DNA from: Lenisia limosa
Lineage: Eukaryota; Breviatea
Direction of reading: 5' to 3'
Assembly: GCA_001655205.1 (NCBI GenBank)
Contig: LPNZ01010503.1
Span: 1-37,717 of the forward strand
Length of the DNA: 37,717 bases
In this document: in pieces, positions 10,368 to 23,000 of the stretch
Position numbering within the stretch: the first letter of the stretch is position 1
Layout: each line of letters begins with the position of its first letter
The notes under the pieces: generated by a model
What the model was told of the DNA's origin: nothing
Database searches by the model: none
The model's input: the letters and a program-made list of their open reading frames with translations, nothing else
Translations under genes and position numbers: made by a program

Positions 10368-13158
10368 ATGAGAGCATGGCTCCTTCTCCTCTTGGCGGTT
10401 CTGCCCCTCTCTTTTTCCGTCACCTTTGTAAGCTTTTTGGGAATAATAGATGTCATGGCGGTTGGGAGAAATGTGATGGTTTTTTTTGAGGCTGAGGATA
10501 TGTGACGACCGCAGATAGTGGACGAAAGACACCCCATTGAGAACGCTTTGGCCCAGGCCGAAGCCGTCATGTTTGATGAAGTCGTCATCAAAATCGCAGC
10601 CGGACATTATGTGTAGGCTGAGAGGATTATAAGCAAAGAAAATATTACGTGTAGTATTTTATTGGCTTTGACGGGGCACTGTAACATTCTGCTACAAGCT
10701 ATAGGTTCATTATCGATATCCTTATCATCTGCTATCATGGTGATAAAACCGTTAGCAAAGCGGAGTATTGGCTCAGCCGCTATAACACAGTAGGGTCAGT
10801 GTCCCCGTGGAACTCTTTGCTGATGTGTTCCTTGAGGGTGTTGGTGACGACAAAACAACACTGGAGTTCAAGGCGGAATCTGGTGGGAAGATCATGTGAT
10901 TCCAAACCCATCAAATCAGACTTCTTACCATGCAGCATCGATGAGTGCCTTCAATTCAATGGGACGAATCATGTTCCAATCCATGACGTTCAGAATGAGC
11001 TGCCCCACAGCCGTACCCNNNNNNNNNNNNNNNNNNNNNNNNNNNNNNNNNNNNNNNNNNNNNNNNNNNNNNNNNNNNNNNNNNNNNNNNNNNNNNNNNN
11101 NNNNNNNNNNNNNNNNNNNNNNNNNNNNNNNNNNNNNNNNNNNNNNNNNNNNNNNNNNNNNNNNNNNNNNNNNNNNNNNNNNNNNNNNNNNNNNNNNNNN
11201 NNNNNNNNNNNNNTTCACACTTATGAACAAATGATACTGTGCGTTTTTGATTGCATTTCACTCTTATTGTTCATGATATTTTATATATTACCTCCGCCGG
11301 TTAATTTTGCTGCTCCTCCGTAGATAGCGGCCTTCTTTCACTGTAGACAAAACGGTGATTGAAGTATACCTGCTTTGGTTATTGTACCCAGATATATTTT
11401 ATTAACCTCTGCAGGTACGTTGGAGTGATGGGATGCAGTGCTGCAGAAGCGACTGACCTGGGCTTTGNNNNNNNNNNNNNNNNNNNNNNNNNNNNNNNNN
11501 NNNNNNNNNNNNNNNNNNNNNNNNNNNNNNNNNNNNNNNNNNNNNNNNNNNNNNNNNNNNNNNNNNNNNNNNNNNNNNNNNNNNNNNNNNNNNNNNNNNN
11601 NNNNNGTTGTCGGTGGCGGCGCCGTATTCAACAATGTCAAGGTATTGGCGGTTCCAATGCCTCAGAAATGAGGAATTACAAACACAATAGTTGTATTACT
11701 GTGAGATGTCAATTGTCTAATCAAACAGGTTGTGAATTTGACGCAGCCTTTGTTGTCTCTTTCAGGTCTCAATCAGTTCTCGGGCTTTCTCACTGTGGTG
11801 GGTTGATGTGGGCTACCGTATCCCAATTAGCATCTTGCAAGAGTACTTTTTGAGCCTGTTGATTAACTGAGTAGAATGATCTTGATATTGAGGCTACCAG
11901 CGTGTCGAAGCCCCTTTTTGATGTATCCAATACCAATGTTGACGTAAGCGTCCGGGCATGGTGCCTTTCCTGACCAATGCAGGTCTCACGTGTTACGCTC
12001 AACACCACTTCTGTCGGCGACCACGCAGCGCTCTTGTGGGCTTGGGGGGGGGGGCAATTGAGTGATGGAACATTATTACATGTATCATATCCCACAAAAT
12101 TCAACTTGCCTTCCCCAGTATTTAGGAAATTGGATGAGCTGTTAATGGCGATATGGAAGCTCGGCCATATTCCTTGGGATAGAGCTTTTATGCATCCATC
12201 CCAACGTGCTGCAAGTGACATATGTAGTGATTTTGATACCGTGACCGGTACCATTACGGACATCAAATCCCTTTCCAAAACGCCTTTCCCTACTCTTCAC
12301 GGCTACATTGTGGGTCCGTTACACTCTTCGGCCTTCGTTGTAGCTTTATCTGTGGCGCACTTCACAGTAGTATTGCTTTACAGGGCTAATATGATTTGGT
12401 ATAATAATGGTATTGAGTGCATTCCTTCTCTTCATATTGTGATGTAGGATGACATCACAATGACCAACTTGGACTTGACTAATGGCGGAATTGATGTTAT
12501 TCGGTAGGGGGTCGTTCAGTGATCATTTTGAATTTTACATGTAGTATTATACCCCAAGTGTGAAGTCTTTTAACTGTTTGCACAGAAAGATGTGAAAGTG
12601 TGACTTTTTAGAGGAGGTTTAAGTTTGACTTTTTAGTGGAGATTTAACCGTGCAAAATGCAAAGATTGTTACCACGTCTCCTTCAGCTGTTATTGTCAAA
12701 GAGACCAAGGTTGGATTAAAACTGGGTTGACCTTTCTGCTCCATTACCAAGTACTTGAGGTTCACTATTCCCCAGCTTAAGATGACCAATTCTGGTCTTT
12801 CTTCATCTGATGTTTGTCTGAGTCTGCAACAGGAGGCGTCTGCTGATATCGAAGCTGACCTTGCTCACTGCCAACTGGGGTGGGCTTGTGCCCAATAGGA
12901 ACATGATAACTGGTCTTAAGATCCTGCCTGGATTAACACTTCAGTGTTTCTGCTGACAATTCTGAGGCCAAGCTAAAAGTAACTCTGGTGAGAGAGGGGG
13001 GGGGGGGGNNNNNNNNNNNNNNNNNNNNNNNNNNNNNNNNNNNNNNNNNNNNNNNNNNNNNNNNNNNNNNNNNNNNNNNNNNNNNNNNNNNAACATTTCA
13101 GCTTGACGTGCAGACGGAGTGTGAAGCGTCACATGGAGGGTCATGTACTGACGTCTGA
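10368..13158 (+). CDS. Secreted protein with pectin-lyase-like (parallel beta-helix) features
   Basis: Exon 1 (10368-10427) encodes a signal peptide, MRAWLLLLLAVLPLSFSVTF. Exon 2 (10515-10612) and exon 3 (10794 to about 10882) join in phase to read ENALAQAEAVMFDEVVIKIA, then AGHYVVSVPVELFADVFLEG and VGDDKTTLEF. This is the pattern seen at the start of many right-handed beta-helix proteins: a helix, a V-I-A-G-Y turn, then coil strands. Later segments include MFQSMTFRM, VVGGGAVFNNVK and MTNLDLTNGGIDVI, matching helix-coil turns. Further exons lie near 11880-11944, 11983-12035, 12227-12320, 12448-12506, 12637-12708, 12778-12891 and 12944-12987. The last exon is 13102-13158 and ends in TGA. Three gaps (11019-11213, 11468-11605, 13009-13091) remove coding sequence. 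No catalytic residues could be assigned, so an enzymatic role is not claimed. Confidence 0.6.
12601..12647 (+). repeat. Tandem duplication carrying a 3' splice site
   Basis: Two 22-bp units, TGACTTTTTAGAGGAGGTTTAA (split here as 12601-12622) and its near copy at 12626-12647, differ at two positions with a 25-bp period. Each contains a pyrimidine tract plus AG. The second AG fits the exon that continues into GDLTVQNAKIV. Confidence 0.8.
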
Positions 13159-14064
13159 TGGCCGTCGAGCGTATTATTGGTTTTGTATTATTTACCTTAT
13201 ATTGGTAGGGTGACTTGTTGAAATAGAATCAGGTGATATTTATTTTACCACAACTACAAAAAGTTCTTCGAAAAGGACATTCTTGTAAAAGATGCCATAA
13301 GAAGTTAAATGGGGTGGTACTGTGTTGACAAACTGCATTCTACAAGTGTCAGATGACGGCCCTCTGAAGGAAAGAATCATACCATTACCGTCCCCTAAAA
13401 GGAGGGGTTGACTGGCTATCGTGACCTTTCTCGACGGTTTTGGTCGCGCCTGGTGCTTCGAACTGGGCAGGCGAGCCGCATGGCCATATTGGCATAAGGT
13501 CGCTTCCACCGCTGTTGAGTTAACCATGAAGACACCCACAAATTGCAATGCCCCTCATCCCCTCCTCACCAGGGGTATCGCTTTTATTTGACCAGTAGTC
13601 TGTAAACCCAATGTTCCGTTTTGAAGCCGGGGCCACCCCCGGGTTCCGGACAATGGTGTATGCCTTTTGCCATCTGAAGGGTCAGCCGTTAACCATATAT
13701 TTGCCACGTTCACACCTTTTACGCGCTTTCTGTGCCGGTGTTTTGTAGTCTGTTCGCACCTAAAATAAGATGTGAACAATAGAATAATAATATATATGAT
13801 ATCTATATATGATATGTAGAAATGAGAAAAAATTTTAAGGTATTAAAAATCAGCAAACCTGGCAAACATCTCGATGATGAAGGGCTTCTAAAAGGGTTAA
13901 TAGCAGGTGGGATAATCGGTTCTTTGGTGAAGAATGAAGATAATAAAAGATGTCTGCAACAATGGAGGGAAATGTGCAAACCTCTAAACAAGACGGCAGT
14001 GAGGGCAATGACAGCAGGGTGTGTGTAGCGGTGGTGCAGTGTCACAACTGCCATGACTGAAGGG
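13159..14064. other. Region with no confident gene
   Basis: Between the beta-helix gene stop and the giant-gene stop. On the minus strand 13240-13780 has long open frames and a possible intron (donor at about 13568, acceptor at about 13512), but two frames compete and no start or family could be settled. On the plus strand 13822-14028 is an open 68-codon frame rich in Lys and Gly. Its antisense frame is also open, so neither is called. Confidence 0.35.
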
Positions 14065-17000
14065 TCAGTCATTTCCTTCGTTTCCATTGTTATGTGGGAT
14101 AGTGATAGGATAATATCGGCAAAACTTCTCCATACATATTTTGAACCCAGCATCGAAGGCAACAGTAGCATCGTCTGATGTAGCGGCAAATGCCTTGGTA
14201 ATGTCCATTCGCGGGAATCGGAAGAAGAACTGCAACTATTAGCCTGGGTTGAAACCATGAGGCTTCAAGAATCAAGTATTGTTCACGAATCGCTGGTCAC
14301 AAGAAAGCAAACCTTGCTAAGCCCAAGGATGAAGGTCACAATTGCGGTCATAAGCCCGCCAAGGGTGTTGAAGAAGACACCAATATAATCAACAAGGACG
14401 TATGCCTGGAAGCTGGGGGGGGGGGTGATTTCCCAATCATTAATCTGATAGGAAAGCACAGTTCTCCAAAGCATGTTCACCCCTCCAAAAATTCTTCTGT
14501 TATAGATCTTGAACTAAACCCAAGCACCCCACCCCCTAACTATCGGACGCGTTCATGGCCGTCACATAAACAATACTTGCCGAATACCATCACAACAATT
14601 CGGTACAGTGCAGTACCCGATACTAAACAAGTTAGCGAAGATGAAATGAGCCCATGAACGAGAAAGTAGGATAAGCCCCTCCCTCCCACAAAGAAGGATA
14701 AGAACGTGTTTGGCATTGTTGAATGCCTGGCTAACGTAGTTGTCAGGTAGGAAGAGATATGCCAAAACAAGGCAAGTCAGAATGGTAAGGAGAAGTATCT
14801 AAAACAGTAACACAAATCCAATGTGACATATAGTTCAACTACAATACAAAATGTGATTGATGGTTATCGCTGCATCAAAGCTCACCTGAAAGATAACAAT
14901 TCGGGCAACTTGGTAGCCTGTGTACTTCATTGCAAGGTGCGGACCAAACGTGTCCCTTAGAAGTTAGGTGATTTGGCCACTTTGTCAAAGGGCTTCATTA
15001 TGATGCCAAGAATGCCTGTTTCTATACAACAGATACCCCACACTTCCCACCTGCTCCGGTACCAGTTCTGTCCCATTCGCAAGGCGAACGACTGTTAAGT
15101 GAGTCTCGGAAAACCAAAGAGGATACTGTAGTATTCAACCAGCATTCGCAAACCTTCCTCTTGAAGTTCCTGGCGACAAGCAGCCAGATAATGAGGGTGG
15201 ACGCCGTGACGGCGTAGAAGGCGATGGTGGTGGCAAAGTGGACGTTTCTCTGGAGGTCATCCATAAAGCCTGCTGCCTGGGACTGTGATTTCATTGCCAT
15301 GATTTGGATAACAACCAAATGATAGCATAGAAGTCCATGATTAAAACAAGATCCCCCTCACGTTGCCCTTGCCATTCTGCATGAACACCAGCATGACTTG
15401 AGAGTTGAGCGGCCGACCGCCCAATATGCTCGGTACTATACCGAAGACCTGTGGCCGGTAAGAACAATGCGGGGAGGAAAATAGAAAAAGAAAAAAAAGA
15501 AAAAAAAGAAAAAAAAGAAAAAAAAGAAAAAAAAGAAAAAAAAAGAAATGGCGAAGGAGAGGGAGAATCGAACTCCTGCCCATCACTGGACCAATGGCTT
15601 TGAAGGCCATCCCCCCGGCCACGGGGGCTCACTCCTTCAAAAAATATACCAGCTCGGATTATCTCTATATACTTTGGCGTTTCAAAAATGGTCGTTTTTA
15701 ACTGAATGTTTTTCGATAAACACATTTCCTGTCCTTTCAAAAGTACAAATTCCCACAACCCAATGCATCACGTGACCCTCAAATGTCCCTCCTACACCCG
15801 TAAAAAGCTCTTCAGTTCTGCCAACCTCCCCCCCCTTTTTTTTAATTGTTCTTTTGTGTAGTCAACCGCTGGACCTCTATGATCTTAGTTTCAAGAGAGA
15901 CTTTACTGCAAAAAAGTTATTGTCCTTTTGTTTGCCTTTTGTTGTTTACTGCCTCCTTTTCAAACCGCCATGGTTTATATTTCCCTTATTTTGATGGTGC
16001 AACAAACATGTTTCACAGTAAGATAATAACGTTTTNNNNNNNNNNNNNNNNNNNNNNNNNNNNNNNNNNNNNNNNNNNNNNNNNNNNNNNNNNNNNNNNN
16101 NNNNNNNNNNNNNNNNNNNNNNNNNGTTGGCTGTCCCATTAATGACCTCAATGGTTGTGTCTGGGCAATCAGAGAACAGGCGATACTTTGATCAACAAAT
16201 GCCAATAAAGACTGGAGAAACATTGACCCCACCAATTGTGTTATAGTTGTCCAGAACAAACTCCTGCGATTGCAGAACAGTGTCAATAATTGTCATTTTG
16301 GATCTTTCGATCTGAATGTCGAACCACATCAAACCGCACATGATGAACATGTAAAATAATAGGGTAATCTAAAGCAGTCAGGAAAAGCTCATCCAGGGGT
16401 CACAGTACTATATTTTTTGGAGACATGCCAGGAGATACATATGGAAGAGCTAAATATTGCAATTCTCAGCATCATATTGAACAACCATTACGGTTCATAA
16501 AAAAGAGAGTAAAATTATCAACAATCAATGGGCTAATCAACAAAAAGAAGTTTCATGTGGGGAATGAATGGAATTATAACTTACCACAAGGGATATCACG
16601 GCAGTGTAAACGAATCTTTGGGGGTATTTGTAGCTGCTCGATGTGAACTAAATTATCAGTGTCATTGAAGAAAGGCCCTGGAAATTGGCATAATAAGCTA
16701 CAGACGATCCTCTTGTGTAATCTTTTAATACATGAGCTATGAGTCTGTATGAATCCACAATTTTCCCTCATATGATACCTCTCAAGGAGACAAAGTGCCA
16801 AAGGACACCCCTTACAAGCTGCTTGAGATTGCGTGGCTTGGTCCACAGCATGGACTTGACGGAAAGCTTGATAGACCACCATGTTGCTGTCAGGAATCGT
16901 GAGACTGCTGAGAGGTCGTGGAAAGGGTCCTGCTTTGTGACTCTCGGGTTCATTGCACAGAAATCATCATCATGCCCCCCCCCCCCCCCCCNNNNNNNNN

Positions 17001-20000
17001 NNNNNNNNNNNNNNNNNNNNNNNNNNNNNNNNNNNNNNNNNNNNNNNNNNNNNNNNNNNNNNNNNNNNNNNNNNNNNNNNNNNNNNNNNNNNNNNNNNNN
17101 NNNNNNNNNNNNNNNNNNNNNNNNNNNNNNNTCATCAGGCGATGTGGAGGAAAGGTTGAGCGTGTACAGAATTTGCCTGGGGGCGGGGTTATGCTGTCCA
17201 ATGTTGATTAGAAGACCGATGAAGAAAAGCCTATGCCACTCACGTTCTCAGCTTGGTGACATGAGTGATCTTGGCTGGCTGGGGGAGGGAGCAGAGGCTG
17301 CGAGCCGCAATAAGATGGTCCATTGGTAAGGCCACACGAGGGTCGCTGTAGCTTAGTAGGGCGTCCTATAGAGTCAGCTCAGCACGGACCTGTCCTACCC
17401 TTTCCCTCTTCACGGATTTGATGTTACGGTTTGAAGCCTCAGCAAGCATTGTTGTTGGGTACGTGCTCTGTTGCGTGAAAGATGTCCAAGCAGTGTAAAG
17501 TTGAAGGGGCTTTTCCCTTTTTGTGCGAAGCCATTGAACACATAGAAGAACAAAAGGACAATAACGCTACTTGTTATTTTTCATTTCCACATATTGATAC
17601 CAATCACAATCGAATGTTCAATTAGCTCTTCTGAGTATCTTTACCGCCCCCCCCGCACTTACCCTGCTGTTCTCACGGTACTTGGAATTCTGTAACGGTC
17701 AAAAGGGACAAAGTATTATTGAGGAGTTGGTTCGTATTGGTCAAGCAAAACAACAAGTTAGATTTGTCTCCTGTTGGAATGTATCGAAATCTTCTCATAA
17801 CTAAGCTAACCTCCATATCACCATCCTACCTTCCGGTCGCAATAGTAGGTCCATTGTGCAGCAGCGAGGAGGACAAGCATGGCAATGGAGGCCATGTACA
17901 CCAAGTCGTCCAACACCACAACAAAAATGTCTGACATGAAACTAAAAAGCATGAAAATCATCCAGTTATAGTGCAGGAGAGTGGCTGATTGTAGATATCG
18001 ATATATCATTTATTTGGCGTAAAAAACTCACTTGTCATGCGTGTAGATTACATAGAGCGAGTACATCTGCTTGAGAGCAACAAAAATAGCCACAGCAAAG
18101 ACAGCTAAAGTGTAAAATATGAGAGCATGTCATTTATTACCAGTTGAGGGTTTCATTGATCCGAATAAGTTTGAAGACATGTTCAAAATCTCATTAAAAA
18201 ACCGAAATGAAATTTTCGTTTCCTGAGGCCCACCAATAGAGTTACTTTTCAGGTTAGCCACATGTCCAACAAAGCCAAGAAGGGCTGAAAACAGCAGACG
18301 AATGGATATGTCATCTGGGGGTAAAAACCAGCTTTGGAGGGCATTCATATCAAAGAATTTGGTCAGTTGAGTGAATTGTTGAATACATTAAACGTATACA
18401 CATATGGTATAACAATGAAACACATCTTGAGAGGGTCCTACTTAGGGTACTTGCAACAGGGATATTGAGGTTTAGCACATTGACTGGGTGGGACAGTTCA
18501 GACTCTATTCCCGCCACTGTAAACCTGAAAGTTTAATTTCATATGAATACTTCTGTAGGTCTTACCTGAATTTGTAGACTCCACTTCCACCACTTTGCAA
18601 ACTAAACCAGTAAACCTTCCATCAAGCTATTCATCTTCTGTTGCTATTCACCCTGGTCCGAAAAAGGTGGGTAGAAAGCTGAAATAGCCGAGAATATAAT
18701 CTTGACCATGTCTTCAACTCCCCCAGCCCACTGGAGATTGCTGAACGTGAAAACCCCGTCATCATCGGACACCAGGCTATCAAATACGATCCTCACTGCA
18801 GCCTTCTTAAATTCTCCATCGCTGTTCTGAGGGGTCAATACACCCAGTGCCACACCTCCTTATAGGCTTGAACACTGATGTCCCAGTTTTTCTGGATCAG
18901 ATCGAGTGCAGCTCGAGGCTTCTTCTTCTTAATCGTGTCAAAGTCGTAAATAATCTAAACAGTGAGGTTGAAGACAAATCAAATCCATAATATTTATGAT
19001 TATAAATGAACTAGGGCTGCAGACCTGAACGATTGGCTGAATCATGTTGGGGTCAATCGCTTCGCTATTGGATACGTAGCTCTATACAGTGAGGGGAAAC
19101 GTTCTTGTACGGGCGATGTCAGATACCATAAAACAATAATAAATAGTGTCCAACATACAATAGTTCCTTCTTTAACACGGGGTTGCGTTGTGATGTTGAC
19201 GCTTTTAATGGGGTTGAGTAGCTTGAATGATTTTGATCTAAAGATTGAGGGGCGAAATCTCTTATGATTCTTATTGTTGTGTTTGTTAAAAAGAAAATTT
19301 GTAAAATTTATTTCAGAAATTAATTATACATTAATATTTGCAATTAGTTCAAAATTAAATTTGTCAATTAATATTCTCCAAAATAATATCACGAACAGTT
19401 CTTTTGGATTGTTCCAGAACAAATATAATAAATTCCAAAAACTTCCAGAACATTGGGGTTTTCGAGTTGATTGTTTTTCAAAACAAAAATAAGATAAACG
19501 TTCTGTATTTCTGATTGGTTTATTGCCTGTTCAGAATGAAAGGGGGCAAATGGTGACAGTTAACCAATAACAACAATATTGTTGAAAATGAACTGATTGA
19601 AATAATTTTAAATTAATTTCGAAAAAATTATAAATTAATTTCTCCAAAAAAAAAAAAAATTAATACAATTGAAAAGATTAATTCAAAGAATTAATTGGAC
19701 CGACTTCTAAAAATTTGATTGTTTTCAATAGTTATTAGGTTAGCAATCAAAACGGTTTTTTGATAAAGGGTCTTACTGGGTTGATGTTCGGGTGCTGTCA
19801 ATTGCCAAATAGTACTGACCTACTCCGTCAGTGAAGAGTCCAAATAAGAGATGAAAGAAGACTGCCAAGGCCCACCCGTGTTGCCAGAAGTGAATTGAAA
19901 TGGCGTTGCGACTGTGGCAACTACTGTTCGAGTGGACAGATTGGCAAACGTTCCAACTGGTGCAGTCAGTGTAGTATGGAGGAAGGCAATTCAGAGGGCA

Positions 20001-23000
20001 AACAAATAAGGAAGATTCATCATTCCTCAATTGGCATGGGCAAATAGGTTCCTCTGTTTTTTCATACGTTTCTTGGAATCTCGACAGATCTATAATCGAT
20101 AAGTAAGCAAGGGAGGTTACAACACATCAAACACTCATTATCCCAGCCCACTGCAATACACTGCTCGGGATTCTGCATGGAGTTCAGTGGGTCTAAATGG
20201 TCACAGAATTTCAACATATACACTGTAAATAAACTTGTTCAGTGTATACAATGCAATATGTCGTCTGAATTGCTCTAAACCAGATTGGTCTATTGTGACC
20301 CCTCATGCCTGAGAAGTCAAAGTTCTGTCGCGATAAGCAGTCCAGGCAGCCCTATGTAGTAAGCGTCCATTATTTGAACAATATGATATGTTTTTGGACA
20401 AAAGTCCTTATCATTGCTTAGACACATTGCTGACCGCTGATCTTTGGACGACAGGATGGGCGGATACTCGGAGGACTTCGGTGTAGGACGGAACCCCATT
20501 GGACTGCCAGGTGAGACTCAAAAAGAGTGTCAACATGTTGTTAGTAAACATAATACAATCCCACCATTTTGCCTGTGATTTTGAGGAACGGTTCTGGCAG
20601 TCCGACCACGAAGACATTCGAGGGACCTGAAGAGTGAAGGCAGAGACCCTCAACGTACCAGTGGACGACTGTGGTGACGTGTTCTGCAGGGAGTCGGCTG
20701 AGGACTAAAGAGGTTAGGGAAGGGGAAATGTGATGGAGAATTCTGTGAACACAAAACACCCTCGCCAGCTTACTCGGACTTCTAAAGTGACGTAACTGTC
20801 GCCAATCATGGAGTTTTTGATATGCGCATGCTTGAAGGCAACCTGATATGACCGTTCCAAGAAGCTAGTGCTGAACAGAGTCGGCATGCTCGTTTTCGTC
20901 ACCCCGCTCTCATCGAGCATTCCAAACGCCATGCCCATAATGGCTGCGGAGATGGTTAAGTCCCTTAATGGATTCTATTAGCGAAGGAAGAATACCCTTA
21001 GCCCACCATTCTCAGGGGCAGACTGCGCCTCAGCGTTAATTGAAATGTATGAGAGTGAGATGCTTTCCTCCAGGCAGGTTTGGCCTACAGTTTGGATCAG
21101 AAGGGGCTTGAAATACCTTGTTCGTCTTTGCAAATCGTCTCAAATGACGCAAGTTTGGGGAAGGGGACCATTGGCGGTGCAGGTCTAGGCTTGTCAATGG
21201 AATATTAATAGCAGAGCTTTGCTACCTTTTATTATCGTACTAGCGATAAAATGTCACAGCTTACCCAGAAGGAATCTTGGTAATGGCACTGATCAAACGC
21301 GATTTGGCAACAATTTGCTCTGTTGTTGGAATGCAGTCCTTCTTGAAAGCTATACACAGTTCCAGGGTATACTAAGCAATCAGATGAAGCAATTTTTTTA
21401 GCTTTTCAAAAGACGATTACCGCCCGTCCAGCAATACAGAGTACCTCAATACTATCGACATTTTATGAGTCTCACCGTTTCGCCAAGGTTAAAAGGATCC
21501 TGGATTGAGTACAAATTGACAGTGGCGGTTGGGTCGAGGAAGTCTGTCATGAGAAAGCCCGAAATGGACGCCACGTCGGAGGCGTCGTTGATGTTGATGA
21601 ACCGCATCTGGGGCATTAAAGGAGTACAGGTTGGCGATGAAATGCACATGTGCTTACAAGAACAGGGGAAGAAATCGAAAGCACTTGCGACGTGTTCAAA
21701 CTCAACTGCGGTAAGACTCCTGTAATACTGAGTTACATACCAACAGACGCCCAAAGCAAATATGTCACTTGATTCCGAATTGGCCCACCACAAACCTTCC
21801 AAATACGGTAACACGGATGTACTATTCTCTGGCATTTCCTTAAAGAGTTATAGCGAGAAGACATACTAATCATATACAACTTGCCCCCTCCTCACGAATT
21901 CATAACTCGTAAATTCAAGATCTGTGTGATCTTCGAACTCAAAGACAAACGTCCTAGATCAGGATTACAGTTACCGGGTTAGACAAAAGAATACTTAGTG
22001 TGTTTGTACTCAGTTAGCACACTGAATGGGAAACAACACACAAACAAATGAAAGTACAAATGATACAGCATATAATATTAATCATCTCATTGATGTATAC
22101 ATACATATCTATATGCTATGAAAAACACACATCTACCAATGTGATCAATATTTATTATTTTGTGCATTTTCTACACGGCTTTGCCTTACAATCCGATCCA
22201 GTCGACAACAAAAGAGAGGTGCAGGTTTCCCGGGGATCCTTGCTCCTGTGTGAAACCAAAAGATGCGGTAGAGTTGTGTGTTCTGATATCCACATTTATG
22301 TCCGGAGAATCAGATCTAGACGGTTGAGACTATCGGAAAAGATACACTCAGAAGAACGATTTCAGAATAGTGGTGCAGTTATCACTTACAATCCTATTGA
22401 TCTGCGCAAAATAGCTTACATTTGAGAATGGTATTTGGGCTCAAAAAGGGCGTCGGCAACCGTTATTTCAACTTCTTGTCCGTCTAACAATTAAAAAGAT
22501 TTGGGGCAAACCTGTTGTATTGAATATCATATCATATACTATCTATAATTTATTATGATGAAAGATGAACGCAAAATCAAACTCTTTTCTTGAGCCCACC
22601 ATCTTCGCGTTCCAGTTCAAACGGCAGCGTGGCTACGGTCCCGGTTGAAAAGGGCGTTGAGGGCTTCCGGATTTTATAACTATGCACTGACTGTTTCAAA
22701 GGCATCGTCTTGGTATCTACGGTATTAGAGGCAATGATAATTCAAAACGTGGAAAATGAACATTTTGGTAAACCCCCCGGAAAAGATTTCTTAAATTCAT
22801 TTCAGAAAATATACCACGATTCCAAGATTGTGTTATGCCGAGTCTTGAGCCCCAAACGCACAAAGATTGCTCAAAATGCCAACATCTGATCCGTCAAACT
22901 CCTTCTTCTCATGTACACTACAATGGTGACAAAAGTGGCATTTGAAAACGATGAACGGCGAAAAAGAGAATATTTCACGAGAGCTTCAATCCACGATTGA

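Larger units (their letters stand above)
14065..18115 (-). other. Multi-span membrane C-terminal module of the giant gene
   Basis: Reading from high to low coordinates, hydrophobic exons encode AVFAVAIFVALKQMY (about 18105), IFVVVLDDLVYMASIAMLVL (about 17925), TLLFYMFIMCGLMWF (about 16360), ATTIAFYAVTASTLIIWLL (about 15230), a segment ending ARIVIFQ (about 14890), LLLTILTCLVLAYLFLP (about 14790), NLFSIGYC (about 14620) and GVFFNTLGGLMTAIVTFILG (about 14370). The last exon (about 14242-14065) is a short soluble tail ending in HNNGNEGND. At least six candidate spans are present. The layout suggests a channel- or receptor-like membrane anchor, but I see no diagnostic motif of a known channel or GPCR family. 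Confidence 0.5.

Noticed and set aside
11019-11213. Long open frames across runs of N here and at the other gaps
   Set aside because: They are artefacts of unknown bases translated without stops.
13240-13790. Minus-strand gene with exon and intron near 13568-13512
   Set aside because: Two reading frames give plausible proteins, and neither has a settled start, stop or homolog.
13822-14028. Plus-strand frame of 68 codons starting MRKNFKVLKISKPGKH
   Set aside because: The antisense frame is equally open, no family resemblance was found, and the region is AT-rich. It may be real but cannot be supported.
17340-17415. tRNA-like stretch with TAGCTTAGTAGGGC
   Set aside because: No matching T arm or acceptor pairing could be found.
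22048-22425. Plus-strand frame of 125 codons
   Set aside because: Minus-strand exons (INVDIRTHNSTASFGF and flanking) explain the same bases with better splice sites and fit the giant gene.
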